Of a stretch of 11,448 nucleotides of DNA, positions 1-8,786 are shown in pieces. This DNA is from Synura sp. LO234KE (taxonomy: Eukaryota > Sar > Synurophyceae > Synurales > Mallomonadaceae), in NCBI GenBank assembly GCA_015143735.1, contig VKHC01000514.1, positions 1 to 11,448 of the forward strand. The letters run 5' to 3'. The stretch's first letter is position 1. Each line of letters starts with the position of its first letter. A model generated the notes under the pieces. It ran no database searches. It was not told the origin of the DNA and worked only from the letters and a program-made list of their open reading frames with translations. Made by a program: the position numbers and the translations under genes.

Positions 1-48
1 GACGAAGAAAGAGTAGAATTGGAATAGCTGGTAATCCTAGCCACATAC

Positions 49-1835
49 CCCGTAGCAATTGTAGGTAACGATACTAGCCACAGATGGGGGAAGAGAAGTG
101 TGGCCGGCAGCGAAGGCTTTGACCACAACATCCATGTCGATAAAGGCTACACCAGTACTTACAGGTACGCTGTCAAGATAGATAAACCCATCAGTACAAG
201 AATTAAAAGATAGCACTACAACAAATGTACATCGAAAAGAGTTACCACTTACCAGGCAATATAATTACTCGCATTTCGGTCGGTACCAAATGTGATGGAA
301 CTATCTTTCGGATAAAACTGTGCGAGCCCAGGTCCCGGTAGAGTCAAGTCTAGTACTAGTGTAGTGGCATTGGTTGGTTTCAAGAAATGGAGAGTATTTA
401 GGTTGGTGTTCGCCACGAGGAGAAAGGTGTATTCCGGGCTGTGCACCACCTGAATTTAGGATCACACAAGTACGCGAGAATAGTTTATCATTTTTCATTC
501 TTGTAATAACTAACTTATTTCGCTACATACCACATATTTAACATAAAATAGCAATAAAAGGCTAACTTTGCTCAAATAAATGCTTTCTCAAGTTCAGTAG
601 GTGTAAGGTTGACTGTGAACCTAATCAATACTCGCAACCTTGTACTTTAAATTCGCCATGAATCATCCGCTCTTTCAGTGCCTTGGAACAAGGAGATAAG
701 AGATAGATGAATGGATGAACCAACCTCGTCGGATCGCAATCACATAGGTATACATTATTATTATTTATACATGTAATTGATATTGTTTCTTGTACTTGAT
801 CATAAGTATATGCTCATTCACAGGGGCGATCGGAATATAATTTTGGCGAGTCATGATCTACTCCGTCCATAGCGTACCTGTCCCTGTACGCCAAAGTTTG
901 CTCCATATTCAGCAGAGAGCGTCGGACTAACCAGACGTGCCTTTACTTGAAGCGTGACCGCGTCCACCCCCCAAGTAGAACTACAACACGAAATTCAATT
1001 CATGAAATTGTACTCAAATTATGAATAACAGTTGATTCGATCTCGGAATAAAACATGCACTTTTATCTGGTACATATCAAATCCTAAACATGGCTGAGGT
1101 GCTATCTTACCCAGAACATGTTGTCGCATTAGTGCCTGCTCCAGTACACGAACTTGGATTGGTGCATTCTACGTATATACGATTGTTCACAGGACTGTAG
1201 TCGATGCCGTGAGTACCAGCGCATGAATATCCTCTAAATTTGGATTCGCCAAGAGTTTCCCATTACCACTCTGAATCAACGCGAGATATATTAACAAAAG
1301 TATTTTATGTAATAGAGAAGGTAGAACCTGAATAGTTGACGCACGAACGCCTCCCGATTCTCGATAACGCACTTGAGCAGTTCGAAAAACATCGAATGAA
1401 CCAGTACCATCTTCGTGTGTCCAAACTTCGTCATAATAGTATACAGAATACATGTGAAGAGGTTTAGCCCCTGGGGACAGTTGAACTTTAGTAAGCAAGG
1501 ATTGGGATGGCGCGTCAAACACTAGGACTTGATTGTTAGCATAATCATTGGCGAAAGCATAATGCTTGATTTGAGCTTGATCCCGAATATAAGCACTATC
1601 ACCCCACTCCGACGTTGGCGCAGATATTTCTTTTACTACCGTCTGCGATACAGGGTCGACTATCGTTATTCCCCATTACAGGAAACCCAGCATTGACCCT
1701 GTAAATTACTGAAAACAACTCTAAAATCAGAAAAATAAGTTATAGTGTGTCAACATACCTGTATTGCTCGTAGCCCTCATAGACAGCATGAACAAAAGCG
1801 GTAATGAATCCAAGCAATATCGATAACCAGATCAT
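49..1835 (-). pseudogene. Secreted beta-propeller-like protein, multi-exon, two frame breaks, 3' end outside window
   Basis: Exon model (minus strand): 1835-1759, 1698-1328, 1270-1111, 980-878, 449-253, 169-49, with GT..AG introns. Exon 1 opens with MIWLSILLGFITAFVHA, a textbook signal peptide, so the product should be secreted or surface-exposed. Later exons carry short strand-rich units such as ANDYANNQVLVFD, DEVWTHEDGTGSFDVF, HGIDYSPVNNRIYVECTN and FLLVANTNLNTLHFLKP. These resemble YVTN/lactonase-type propeller blades; the family is inferred by pattern only. Cysteines (CTNPSSC, TTCSG) fit an extracellular protein. Exons from 1193 to 49 join in consistent phase (2, 0, 2, 0), which strongly supports a real gene. 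However, exon 2 has one nucleotide too many near 1660-1668. In exon 3 the frame of GKLLANPNLED changes to that of GYSCAGTHGIDYS near 1225-1235, possibly with lost blade sequence. No splice alternative I tried repairs either break. It is either a recent pseudogene or contains sequence errors. Confidence 0.65.
1759..1835 (-). other. First coding exon with signal peptide of the propeller-like gene
   Basis: ATG at 1835-1833 opens 25 codons plus two bases before a GTATGT donor at 1758-1757. The peptide has a short N-terminus, a hydrophobic core (WLSILLGFITAFV) and a plausible cleavage site after FVHA. The following intron is about 60 nt and ends TTTACAG at 1699. The first in-frame codons after it read VNAGFPVMG, then the frame is lost. 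Confidence 0.6.
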
Positions 1836-2658
1836 TTCCCTAATTTAACTCATATCTATTGACTAATGGTTAAGATTGGTTGAAGCAAGTTGGATATTGG
1901 ACTGACTAGAAAATTCTGTCTGGTACATTGAAGAATTAATGGTAGTGACAAGGTGAAATTACACTACTACCAAACAATCGCTGGTTTCTTGAGATGTTCC
2001 TCTTGCAAACGCATTCAAAGAATAGTTTGCCCTTGCTACTTTTGTCTCTCAGCTCGAATTATAATGGCGGAATAGATATCTTTCGAAACTTTTCGTTCTA
2101 GTCTGCATCGTCTATTTATGGTCTTGGAGCTTTTTCCCGTACAGACTTGAGTTGTTAATGATTTGTGGAGTTGCTCTGGGTATCCCATAAGACACTCTAT
2201 TTCTGTGAAGCTGTATTCTAAGGAAGCTTTTAAAAAATGCTTGAGGTGGAGAGTTGGTCATTAATTTAAGAGATCAATTACTTTTTACGCAAAACGCTAG
2301 TAAAATCATCCCTAGCATTTACCTCTGATTTTATGCTTACGGCTTCAAGGAATACCTTTCTACTAACTCTCACGGCTCCATTTAATTGAGATATATCTGG
2401 TATTCGTTGAGTATCTTCTTTTTGTTGTATGTGTTTGACGCGAGGTATAATTCTTGATCGATTCGTCCTGACATACGAAGTCTCAACTTACCGAGCAATA
2501 TTAATTGAAATATCTTGCTGATTCATAATTTGTTGACCACCATTGTTTTTCAAATCCAAAATGATTTGACTTCATCTGAATCATGTACTGATCAATCTTA
2601 TTGTAATTTAAATAAAACACTTCGGCTCCTGAGGTATAGAAAATTTGTTACCACATGA
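1836..2658. other. AT-rich intergenic stretch, no gene seen
   Basis: About 820 bases upstream of the minus-strand propeller-like gene and before the GC-rich block. All frames are stop-rich, and I see no ANK, propeller or retroelement pattern. The promoter of the minus-strand gene should lie in its left part, but I could not identify a specific element. Confidence 0.5.
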
Positions 2659-3918
2659 TTGTTTACAAGAAAACTCGTTCAAGTTTTCGATTACTTAATG
2701 ATAAGTTTTTTATGTGGAATGATACTAAGGGTCAACAAGCACCTTTTGGTGCGAATAGCGTGGAGAAGTGAGAGTACTGTAGGCGCAAAATTCCCCCACT
2801 CCCTCCGTTCTTTCTGTACCCTCATACTCCTCGTAGTGCTGCATGATCATCCCCACTCTCTCTATACTCTACACCCTCCCCTCTATACTCCACACCCTCC
2901 CTTCTACTGTACGTCCTCCCTTCTCTCAAAACTTTACTCCCTCCCAAATCCCTACACCCTATACCCTCCCCTCACTCTATACCCTACATTCTCTCCTCTA
3001 TGCTCTATACACTACATCCTCCCCACTAAACTGTACACCCTCCCTTCTCTCTATACTCTACACCCTCCCCTCTCTCTATACGCGTTTCATCTTTCCACGT
3101 TTTGCGACCTCTCCTCCCTGTGGTCCTGGCATGAAGTCAACGGTCCAAAAGCTCGTGAGGGGGCTCTCTACACACTTGAGTTACGACTTGGCAGCACTGT
3201 CCCCCTCCTGCGACAGATGCCAGGAGAATCATGGCATCTCACCAACGACAGATTTCTTGCTGGCTCCAGCACAATCACAGAAATTCGGTTCACCGACCTT
3301 ACACCCACAGCGTGGGGATACTCGCTCACTGTTCTGTATCGACGATTACACCTCCTAGCCTCTGCGACATCGCCCCCAGTCGGGATCATCCTTAGCAACC
3401 CGTCGAGGCCTCAAGTGTACTACGGCTCTATGGCGCCCCAAGACTGGTTCGATACCTGCGCGACCCTTATTACTCTGGTCTCTTTTAGTGGACATCCAAC
3501 CCCGTATGGAGCGACCCCCGGAGCCCTTGCCTCCTTCGGCGTCCTTGCATTCACAGTAGCAATCTACCGCTCGGTGCCCTTTCTGCCTCCGTCCTATGTG
3601 GGCCACATCGGCCAGGCGACCCACCTGATCTCCCTCGAATCCGGTCGCTCCCTCTCCATTGAGGACGAGTCTCGCACCGCCCACGTCCTGGCGTTTCACT
3701 CAAGCACGAGGTACTCCCCTCTCCATCAAGCGGATAACCGTAGAGTGCATCGACTGTCGTCCCCCTCGTGCCCACTGGTTGCCATGTATGCTGGACTTCC
3801 AATCTTTTCTGCGACATATTGGACAGAACCCAAGCTCGTCCTAACTCCCATGTGGTCCCTCTCATGGGCGTCCTCAGAGCTTTATGGAACCATTGAGCTT
3901 CCTTGGCAGACACCCTAA
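2659..3918 (+). CDS. Longest open frame, 419 codons, unassigned; only the part after 3081 may be coding
   Basis: The frame crosses AT-rich DNA, then the minisatellite, and only from about 3081 reads like ordinary protein (segments such as REGALYTLELRLGS, TNDRFLAGSSTITEIRFTD, PPSYVGHIGQATHLISLES). I recognise no domain in it and find no endonuclease, gag zinc knuckle or RT motif. The apparent start at 2659 is not credible because it lies before the minisatellite. It sits upstream of the RNase H remnant on the same strand, so an ORF1-like or degraded N-terminal part of the same element is the simplest guess. A GC-rich, stop-poor non-coding stretch is equally possible. Confidence 0.2.
   Translation: MFTRKLVQVFDYLMISFLCGMILRVNKHLLVRIAWRSESTVGAKFPHSLRSFCTLILLVVLHDHPHSLYTLHPPLYTPHPPFYCTSSLLSKLYSLPNPYTLYPPLTLYPTFSPLCSIHYILPTKLYTLPSLYTLHPPLSLYAFHLSTFCDLSSLWSWHEVNGPKAREGALYTLELRLGSTVPLLRQMPGESWHLTNDRFLAGSSTITEIRFTDLTPTAWGYSLTVLYRRLHLLASATSPPVGIILSNPSRPQVYYGSMAPQDWFDTCATLITLVSFSGHPTPYGATPGALASFGVLAFTVAIYRSVPFLPPSYVGHIGQATHLISLESGRSLSIEDESRTAHVLAFHSSTRYSPLHQADNRRVHRLSSPSCPLVAMYAGLPIFSATYWTEPKLVLTPMWSLSWASSELYGTIELPWQTP
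2851..3080. repeat. Pyrimidine-rich degenerate minisatellite, unit about 22-24 bp
   Basis: Roughly ten imperfect units related to TATACTCTACACCCTCCC run head to tail; the plus strand is almost pure C/T with scattered A and hardly any G. The first and last units (near 2861-2880 and 3049-3068) match best, and the central units have diverged. The array has few stops in two frames, which inflates the open frames crossing it. The strong strand asymmetry could allow triplex or single-strand structures, but that is inference. Confidence 0.8.
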
Positions 3919-4623
3919 TTGTCCTCCACATACCGGGCCCTGTCCTGGTCATGTCCCTCCGGTCTCCCCCGAGCACACTCTCCAGCGTGGTCACGGAGTG
4001 GTCCAGCTCCTACTCTCGCCGCTCGTATTTCGTCAGCATACCGCACTAGTTACAACCCTCCCTGACAATTGTACTATGGAACTTGGAATGCACTTGGCTC
4101 AGTCCTACGTTCACTGAGTCATCTCTCCCTTGGCCTCTGGCCTTCCGGCGCATGTGCCTACTCCCCCAGCAGCCTTTCACCCAGGTTCTCCAGGGACTCG
4201 CGACATTGATCATGGACGGTCACTTGCGAAGGATGCGACGGATTTATTGTATTATACTAGGAAGGATGTCATGTCTGCGCTGTTTCTCTGCTGTGTCTGT
4301 CGTTTCCTTCGTAAGTCTAAGTATTTCGAATTTGGCAAAATATGACCTACTCCCTCCAGGAGAATCCTTCACAATTCATCCCCTAGCCGACTGCTTCCCA
4401 GTTGGGGCGCTCCTTGATTCCTGGTCCTGCCCGGCGGGACCCCTTCATGGGGGACCCCCTCTTGGTCCCGATCGAGCAACGGATCCAATGCCTCCACCGT
4501 ATCCAAGCGCAGTGCGCAGCTCCTTCACCCTCCCAAAATCGCACGCGGCTCCTTGAAGCAGCTTTGCATCCAAAGTCCTTGATCCGTCTTGCCTTCCTCA
4601 AGCCTCCCGGAGCCACTACGTGA
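3919..4623 (+). other. GC-rich part of the element with short overlapping frames, no domain recognised
   Basis: Two plus-strand frames stay open in parts: one to about 4556 (from 4083) and one at 4402-4623 containing PIEQRIQCLHRIQAQCAAP. Neither shows a motif I can name. The composition matches 3081-3918, so it is probably the same decayed element with frameshifts. I do not call a gene here. Confidence 0.3.
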
Positions 4624-4699
4624 AGATTCTTCATGAGCGGCACTAGGTAGTGGGTCACAATTCCTTCAAAGAATCTTGCTCTTTTCCTCACCCGACCGC

Positions 4700-4982
4700 C
4701 GTGACGACGACACGTGCGATCACATCTTCTCCTTCATAAATGCGGAGCAGCATTCAATGGAGAATCTCCTCTTCACTTGATAATCGTCTATATTCACCGA
4801 TGAGACGATGATGAATATTTAGACATTAATTATTCTCATGAAACCTCCGTTGATATTTATACCCTGCAATGTCCGTAAATAATCAAACGTTAAGAATCAT
4901 GTGTCTTCTCTTATAGAGCAACTAGAGCAAGACTAGATTAGAGCACCAAAGATAAGGTTTGTTAGTCTTACATTTTTTTTAT
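4700..4982. other. AT-rich interruption within the GC-rich block, nothing identified
   Basis: Composition falls back to the AT-rich host level for about 280 bp between two GC-rich parts, ending with a run of eight T at 4973-4980. No open frame, tRNA-like or terminal-repeat structure was seen. It may be a small later insertion, host sequence between two element fragments, or an internal spacer of the element. Confidence 0.35.
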
Positions 4983-4984
4983 TC

Positions 4985-5368
4985 TTGAACCTGCAACTCG
5001 ACCAGTACCCTCTCACCACCAAATTTGAAAAGCGTTTCATTCCGCATTTCGTTCAGCTGGTCCTCTCTCCGCATGGCCACCGGATCTGCCTCGGCAACTG
5101 GAACTCAGCCCTGTTAAACTCTCTTGCATCCGCCCTCCTTCACACGGACTCCACTGAGACCATCGAAGCGGTTCTGCTTGAGTTCACTCGCACCCTCGTC
5201 CCACGTATTGACACGATCAGGGAAGCCACGAAGCAGGTCAAATACATCGAAGCCGTAGAAACAGTGCGGGGGCTGACCCGATCACCATTCGGTACCTCCA
5301 GCGCAAGTACTAATCATTCACTCCCCACCCGATCTAGGAACCCAAAGTATTCTACGGTGTCTGGTTAG
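4985..5368 (+). pseudogene. Possible LINE polyprotein linker (between endonuclease and RT), fragment
   Basis: A 127-codon open frame contains GNWNSALLNSLASALLH, then a helix-like TIEAVLLEFTRTLVPRIDTI. This order (a basic segment, an N-W-x(3)-L-L block, then a long amphipathic helix ending in a proline-containing turn) resembles the stretch between the endonuclease and reverse transcriptase domains in LINE ORF2 proteins. The match is by general pattern, not by invariant residues. No start codon context supports initiation at 4985, and no RT follows before the RNase H remnant begins about 150 bp downstream, which implies deletion of the catalytic core. Confidence 0.35.
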
Positions 5369-5517
5369 TTCACGCTCCATGAGTCTTTACCTACCAGAAA
5401 TAGGCCAAGCCGCACACCATAGGCGTACGGAGTGACTGTAAGATATTCAAATTGCGTAAGAAAGCAGAGGACTATGTCACTCAGCCGACCACTCTTAGTC
5501 AAACTGCCTGCCTGCCT

Positions 5518-5890
5518 CCTAGGCCCCGGCTTCGGACGGATGGGGGGTCTGCATCGCCAGACCCCAAGACTCCTCCGCCTCCCTATGGGGTTCTGTGGTC
5601 ACCGATTGCACGGATGCGGACTATATTGGTGCCCCCCGTCCCACGAACAACACTGGAGAGATCAGCGCATATTTACACGCTCTCTATTGGGTTCGCGACG
5701 TGTACGGGCACTCCTCTTTTGTGGCCCGGCGGCGCATGAACCTAATTGCCGACAGCGAGTATTGCGTACGACTCTTTCTTGGGGACAACTCCATCACGCC
5801 TCGCCGCAAATAGCCTCTCATCCAGCGAGTCCGGTGTCTTCTTGCTGCCGTCGGCCGGCCTCCCTTTGGTCCCACCTCGGCGACGCTCTC
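5518..5890 (+). pseudogene. RNase H domain remnant of a retroelement, frameshifted
   Basis: RNase H removes RNA from the RNA-DNA hybrid during reverse transcription. Its acidic residues can be read in order: RTDGGSAS (Asp codon 5539-5541) in one frame, then TNNTGEISAYLHAL (Glu codon 5658-5660) and LIADSEYCVRLF (Asp codon 5751-5753) in another. The frame changes near 5585-5595 (WGSVVTDCTDADY). A TAG at 5811-5813 then interrupts it, with further family-like sequence after the stop (PLIQRVRCLLAAVGR). The spacing fits the type I RNase H of LINE elements. The final conserved His/Asp part is not visible. It cannot encode an active enzyme as it stands. Confidence 0.65.
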
Positions 5891-6109
5891 TTCGAGGCCC
5901 CTCGGACCCTATCGGCGACAGCGGCACCATCACTCTCCCTCCCTCGCGGGTCCTGCGCCCTTCCTATTCTTTCGTCTACCATCTCTCCCCCACACCTCAG
6001 CATCGGGACATACTTGTACGTGTCGCTGGAGTGTATTCTGACATTCCCCCCCACCAGCACTGTTGTGATCCCTGCGGGTTCCAAGAAGGGCATCGTTGAG
6101 GAATAACTG

Positions 6110-6471
6110 GCACCTCCGAGTGTAGAAACCCCCGGGAGCTCCCCACTCGGTTACGGGGCTTGCCACAGTTGGTACAAGCTTAGTGGTGGTTGGTTCGGTG
6201 GGGCGGAGGTGCGGCTTAGTCTCACTTCTGTTAGTCCTCTAACTTTTCTCGCCGTAAATAACTAAAAGATTTTCCGGAAGGACACTGAGTATTTCCATTT
6301 GTCCAGAAAAGAAGGGATCATATGATCAGAGAAATAAAAGACTCTAGTTGCTTCATAAGGTTTCGGTTAAACTAGGTCTTATTTTGAAAGAAAAAAATAA
6401 GTACATATATCATCAAACTCTTGTTTGTAGTAGTACCGGCTATCGCAATTCAACGGCGCAGGTCGGTACGC
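6110..6471. other. End of the GC-rich block and 3' flank of the minus-strand ankyrin gene
   Basis: From 6110 to about 6250 the sequence stays G-rich (for example GGTGGTTGGTTCGGTGGGG at 6183-6201) but has no long frame, and could be the 3' untranslated end of the element. It then turns AT-rich up to the stop codon of the ankyrin gene at 6474-6472. An AATAAA at about 6334 lies on the plus strand. No gene is called. Confidence 0.35.
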
Positions 6472-8333
6472 TCACGCCGACTCTAAATGATACCATCTGA
6501 CATCAAGTAAATATGCGTCCTTTTCCTCATCAAAATCTTGACAGCGGACGAACCAATCCTTCTCGTCCTCCCTTCCCAGCGCCTTCATTTTCATCGTCAT
6601 GTTCTTCAAGCGTTCTGTGTACTCTGGCTGATTCATTTGCGTGGTCGTCCCACCTCTGGAAATCAACAGTTTCTTTATCGACTTATCACGCGTCCAATGA
6701 TACGCGGTTCTGCCGTACTGCCAACAAGCAGACAAATGTGTATAACAGAAATGACAACGTCTTCAGATCAACACACTGGACGCAGAGATCGACAAACTGT
6801 CGTAACCGCAAATAAAATAAAAGAGTAAAGAAATTAGTGAACCAGTCAAAAGATGTGCCGGGTTTACATTGTCCATGTTCATTATTCAGCTGAGGCTAAT
6901 ATAGCATGTTATCGAGGTAGAATGATTAGAGTATCTACTTGAATACTTGAATGTATGATACATCAATGGCTCGATTCCAAAAGACACCGGACCTTATACC
7001 TTGTCGTACAGGTTAACATCAGCCCCCCTGTCCAGCAACAGCTTCACGATGGCTTTATAACCGCCGAGGCAGGCGTGGAAGAGCGCTGTCCACAACAGCT
7101 GCCAAATAAAATTAGAGCAAATCTTAGATATTCAAGATGCAATCAGTCGTAACACCGTTAGACGTACAGCTCCACTTACACTACTGCGGATGTTCATCGG
7201 CGCCCCTCTGTCCAGAAGTAGTTTTGCAATTGCTGTGTGACCATTGCCGGCCGCCATCATGAGGGCTGATGTACCATCCTAAAGAGTGTATACAAATGTA
7301 AGTAGATGTACTTCAGCAGTCCCCAGTTGCTTCGAAAATAAACATAAATGATATATCGAATACTTGCAATGCAGTCCTGTTGTCAGTTATGTAAGTAATT
7401 ACAATAATGCAGAAGAGGGAGTAAAATCTATATACTTGTAAGATAATGCCGAAAGACGACGCAGATGATGTACAAGAGATGAATAAAAATTATTACAAGG
7501 ATTACTGACATGACTGGTGAATCGAATGTTAGCGCCTCTCTGAAGCAGCAGCTGAACCACGTCCATGTATCCAGTGGTGCAGGCAGCGACTAGAGCTGGA
7601 CACAAGTGCTGGCCAGCAATGCAAGTCGGGATATTGTAGTAAGTGATTAAAAATATAAAAATCGCGGTTTTTTAGTTGAACTTGTGAGCGACTGTTGAAT
7701 CATGCAGCGTAATAGAGTTTATCGTACCCTAGATTCACGTTCATTAACCATATCCGGGAATGAATTCAATGTAAGTGTCAACTCTGTTATCATTCCACCC
7801 ATGGCATAATCCAGTGCACACGTATCGGATGATGGTTGAACAGGGATAGTTGGAGTGCCTGTTTAACAAGGATATTGTAGTGTAAGGATTATCAAGTCAC
7901 AACCGAAACAGAAAATTAAGCAACGAAGGCGTGTCTTGTCGATGTCTAAGCTAACCTATGAGTTTTAAAAATGAGCAGAGAAGAAAGTTATAGAATAGAG
8001 GAGTAAGTGAAATCTAATCAAACCTTCAGGCAAGTGTGAGTGTTGTTGGTGGGAAGTAGCTAAAGTAGAAAAAAGAATTAAAAATTAAAAATATTGGAAC
8101 ATATAACAGTCACCATGCACATAATATCTTCACACAATTAATGATATGCGCGCAACTTTCATAACGACAATTGTAATCAAATTAATAGCCAATCACCAAT
8201 TTAGGTAAGTTTTTTAATGGTTACCCTCAACCACCCCAGAACGATGGAAACACGAGAAAGCATCACCCCAAATATTTCGGGCTCGCTCTCCGATAGTACG
8301 TTGTTTAGTTTGGGGGAAAACATCGTTATCACC
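6472..8333 (-). CDS. Ankyrin-repeat protein, seven exons, apparently intact; 5' end unresolved
   Basis: Exons (minus strand): 8333-8225, 8059-8024, 7858-7728, 7608-7510, 7278-7180, 7098-7000, 6717-6472. They sum to 819 nt (272 residues plus TGA) with no internal stop, and every junction is in phase. The N-terminal ~95 residues (RTIGERARNIWGDAF, SHQQHSHLPE, TPTIPVQPSSD) are not recognised and partly look disordered. Four ANK repeats follow, for example CPALVAACTTGYMDVVQLLL, SALMMAAGNGHTAIAKLLLD, TALFHACLGGYKAIVKLLLD and the capping GRTAYHWTRDKSIKKLLI. A charged helical tail (about 60 residues, rich in K, E, M) ends YHLESA. ANK repeats bind partner proteins; no enzyme domain is seen. No ATG exists in frame in the first exon, so at least one upstream exon is missing from this model. 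Confidence 0.75.
7000..7608 (-). repeat. Three one-repeat ankyrin exons, each exactly 99 nt, phase 0
   Basis: Exons 7608-7510, 7278-7180 and 7098-7000 each encode one 33-residue ANK repeat and start and end between codons. Donors are GTCAGT, GTAAGT and GTATAA; acceptors are GCCAG, TTTAG and GGCAG. Introns are 231 and 81 nt. Such symmetric exons can be added or lost without disturbing the frame, and the last exon (6717-6472) also begins in phase 0. Confidence 0.75.
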
Positions 8334-8460
8334 CTACTTAGTGTGGTTGTGTGAAAATATCATAATATATTTGTTCATACAAAAACACAATCGGCCCTCA
8401 TTCATAATCTTAAACGGACATGGACTTCATTTCTATTTAAACTCTTATTAATTTGTACGG
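8334..8460. promoter_or_regulatory. Candidate divergent promoter between the two ankyrin genes
   Basis: About 125 bp separate the first recognisable minus-strand exon from the plus-strand ATG at 8461. A TATA-like TATTTAAA lies at 8434-8441, only 20 bp before that ATG, so a leader would be very short if it were used. The true 5' exon of the minus-strand gene is unknown and may lie here or beyond. Placement is inference from gene orientation. Confidence 0.25.
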
Positions 8461-8625
8461 ATGGAAGAAGCAGCTAAAAAGAATGGTGATCCTGATATAG
8501 AAAATTCAACGCTTTCATTACTTTACCTGATTGTAACTCTCCTTCTCCTATATCTCAGGAACTATAGTTGGGGAAACTCCAACTCCTCCGAAGTCCACTT
8601 CAGTAGATCTAATTATGGAAAGGAG
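8461..8625 (+). other. First exon of the plus-strand ankyrin gene, with membrane-segment or intron ambiguity
   Basis: Read through, 55 codons from ATG 8461 to a GTATGT donor at 8626 give MEEAAKKNGDPDIEN, a hydrophobic stretch and NYSWGNSNSSEVHFS, and the phase fits the next exon (8698). But the hydrophobic stretch is encoded by a pyrimidine tract ending CTCAG at 8554-8558, exactly like a 3' splice site. A GTGATC donor at 8486 would then remove 73 nt and give the frame GETPTPPKSTSVDLIME. That reading does not fit the phase of the exon at 8698. I prefer the read-through form only on phase grounds. Confidence 0.4.
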
Positions 8626-8786
8626 GTATGTGGTGTGAATAATCATGTCTGAGCTTATCCAGTGATATCTCTTGGAGAATATTCTCATTCCTCCCAGATG
8701 TCTGCGCAGCAATGGCTGCAGGATTCCGGAGGTATCTATGATATTACATACAATCGCCTCACACTTCATTTCATTTGGAGCTCTAG

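Larger units (their letters stand above)
2790..6250 (+). mobile_element. Degenerate retroelement block, probably non-LTR (LINE-like), approximate borders
   Basis: This block stands out from the flanking AT-rich DNA by higher GC and C-rich plus-strand bias. It contains a pyrimidine minisatellite at its 5' side, open but unassigned plus-strand frames (3081-4620), a possible endonuclease-RT linker (4985-5368) and an RNase H remnant (5518-5890). RNase H at the 3' end of a long plus-strand unit fits LINE elements that carry this domain. No reverse transcriptase motif is visible, and only about 150 bp separate the linker from RNase H, so RT would have been deleted. An AT-rich stretch (4700-4982) interrupts the block and may be a second insertion or a join. 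I found no target-site duplication or terminal repeats, so the borders are set by composition alone. Confidence 0.45.

Noticed and set aside
1271-1327. Treating 1271-1327 as coding rather than a 57-nt intron
   Set aside because: It is open and divisible by three, but it is AT-rich and hydrophobic (LLHKILLLIYLALI) inside a propeller loop, with GT..TTCAG ends, so an intron is more likely. The choice does not change the frame breaks.
3335-3350. CIDDYT read as a reverse transcriptase catalytic box (xxDD)
   Set aside because: Only the DD pair matches. There is no hydrophobic strand context, no other RT block in frame, and a stop follows directly.
3355-3994. Long minus-strand frames at 3355-3699 and 3551-3994
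   Set aside because: They are mirror frames of the GC-rich, stop-poor stretch, with Arg/Gly-rich composition and no domain pattern.
6183-6201. GGTTCGGTGGGG as part of a tRNA or SINE B box
   Set aside because: No matching A box at the right distance, and no cloverleaf stems could be formed.
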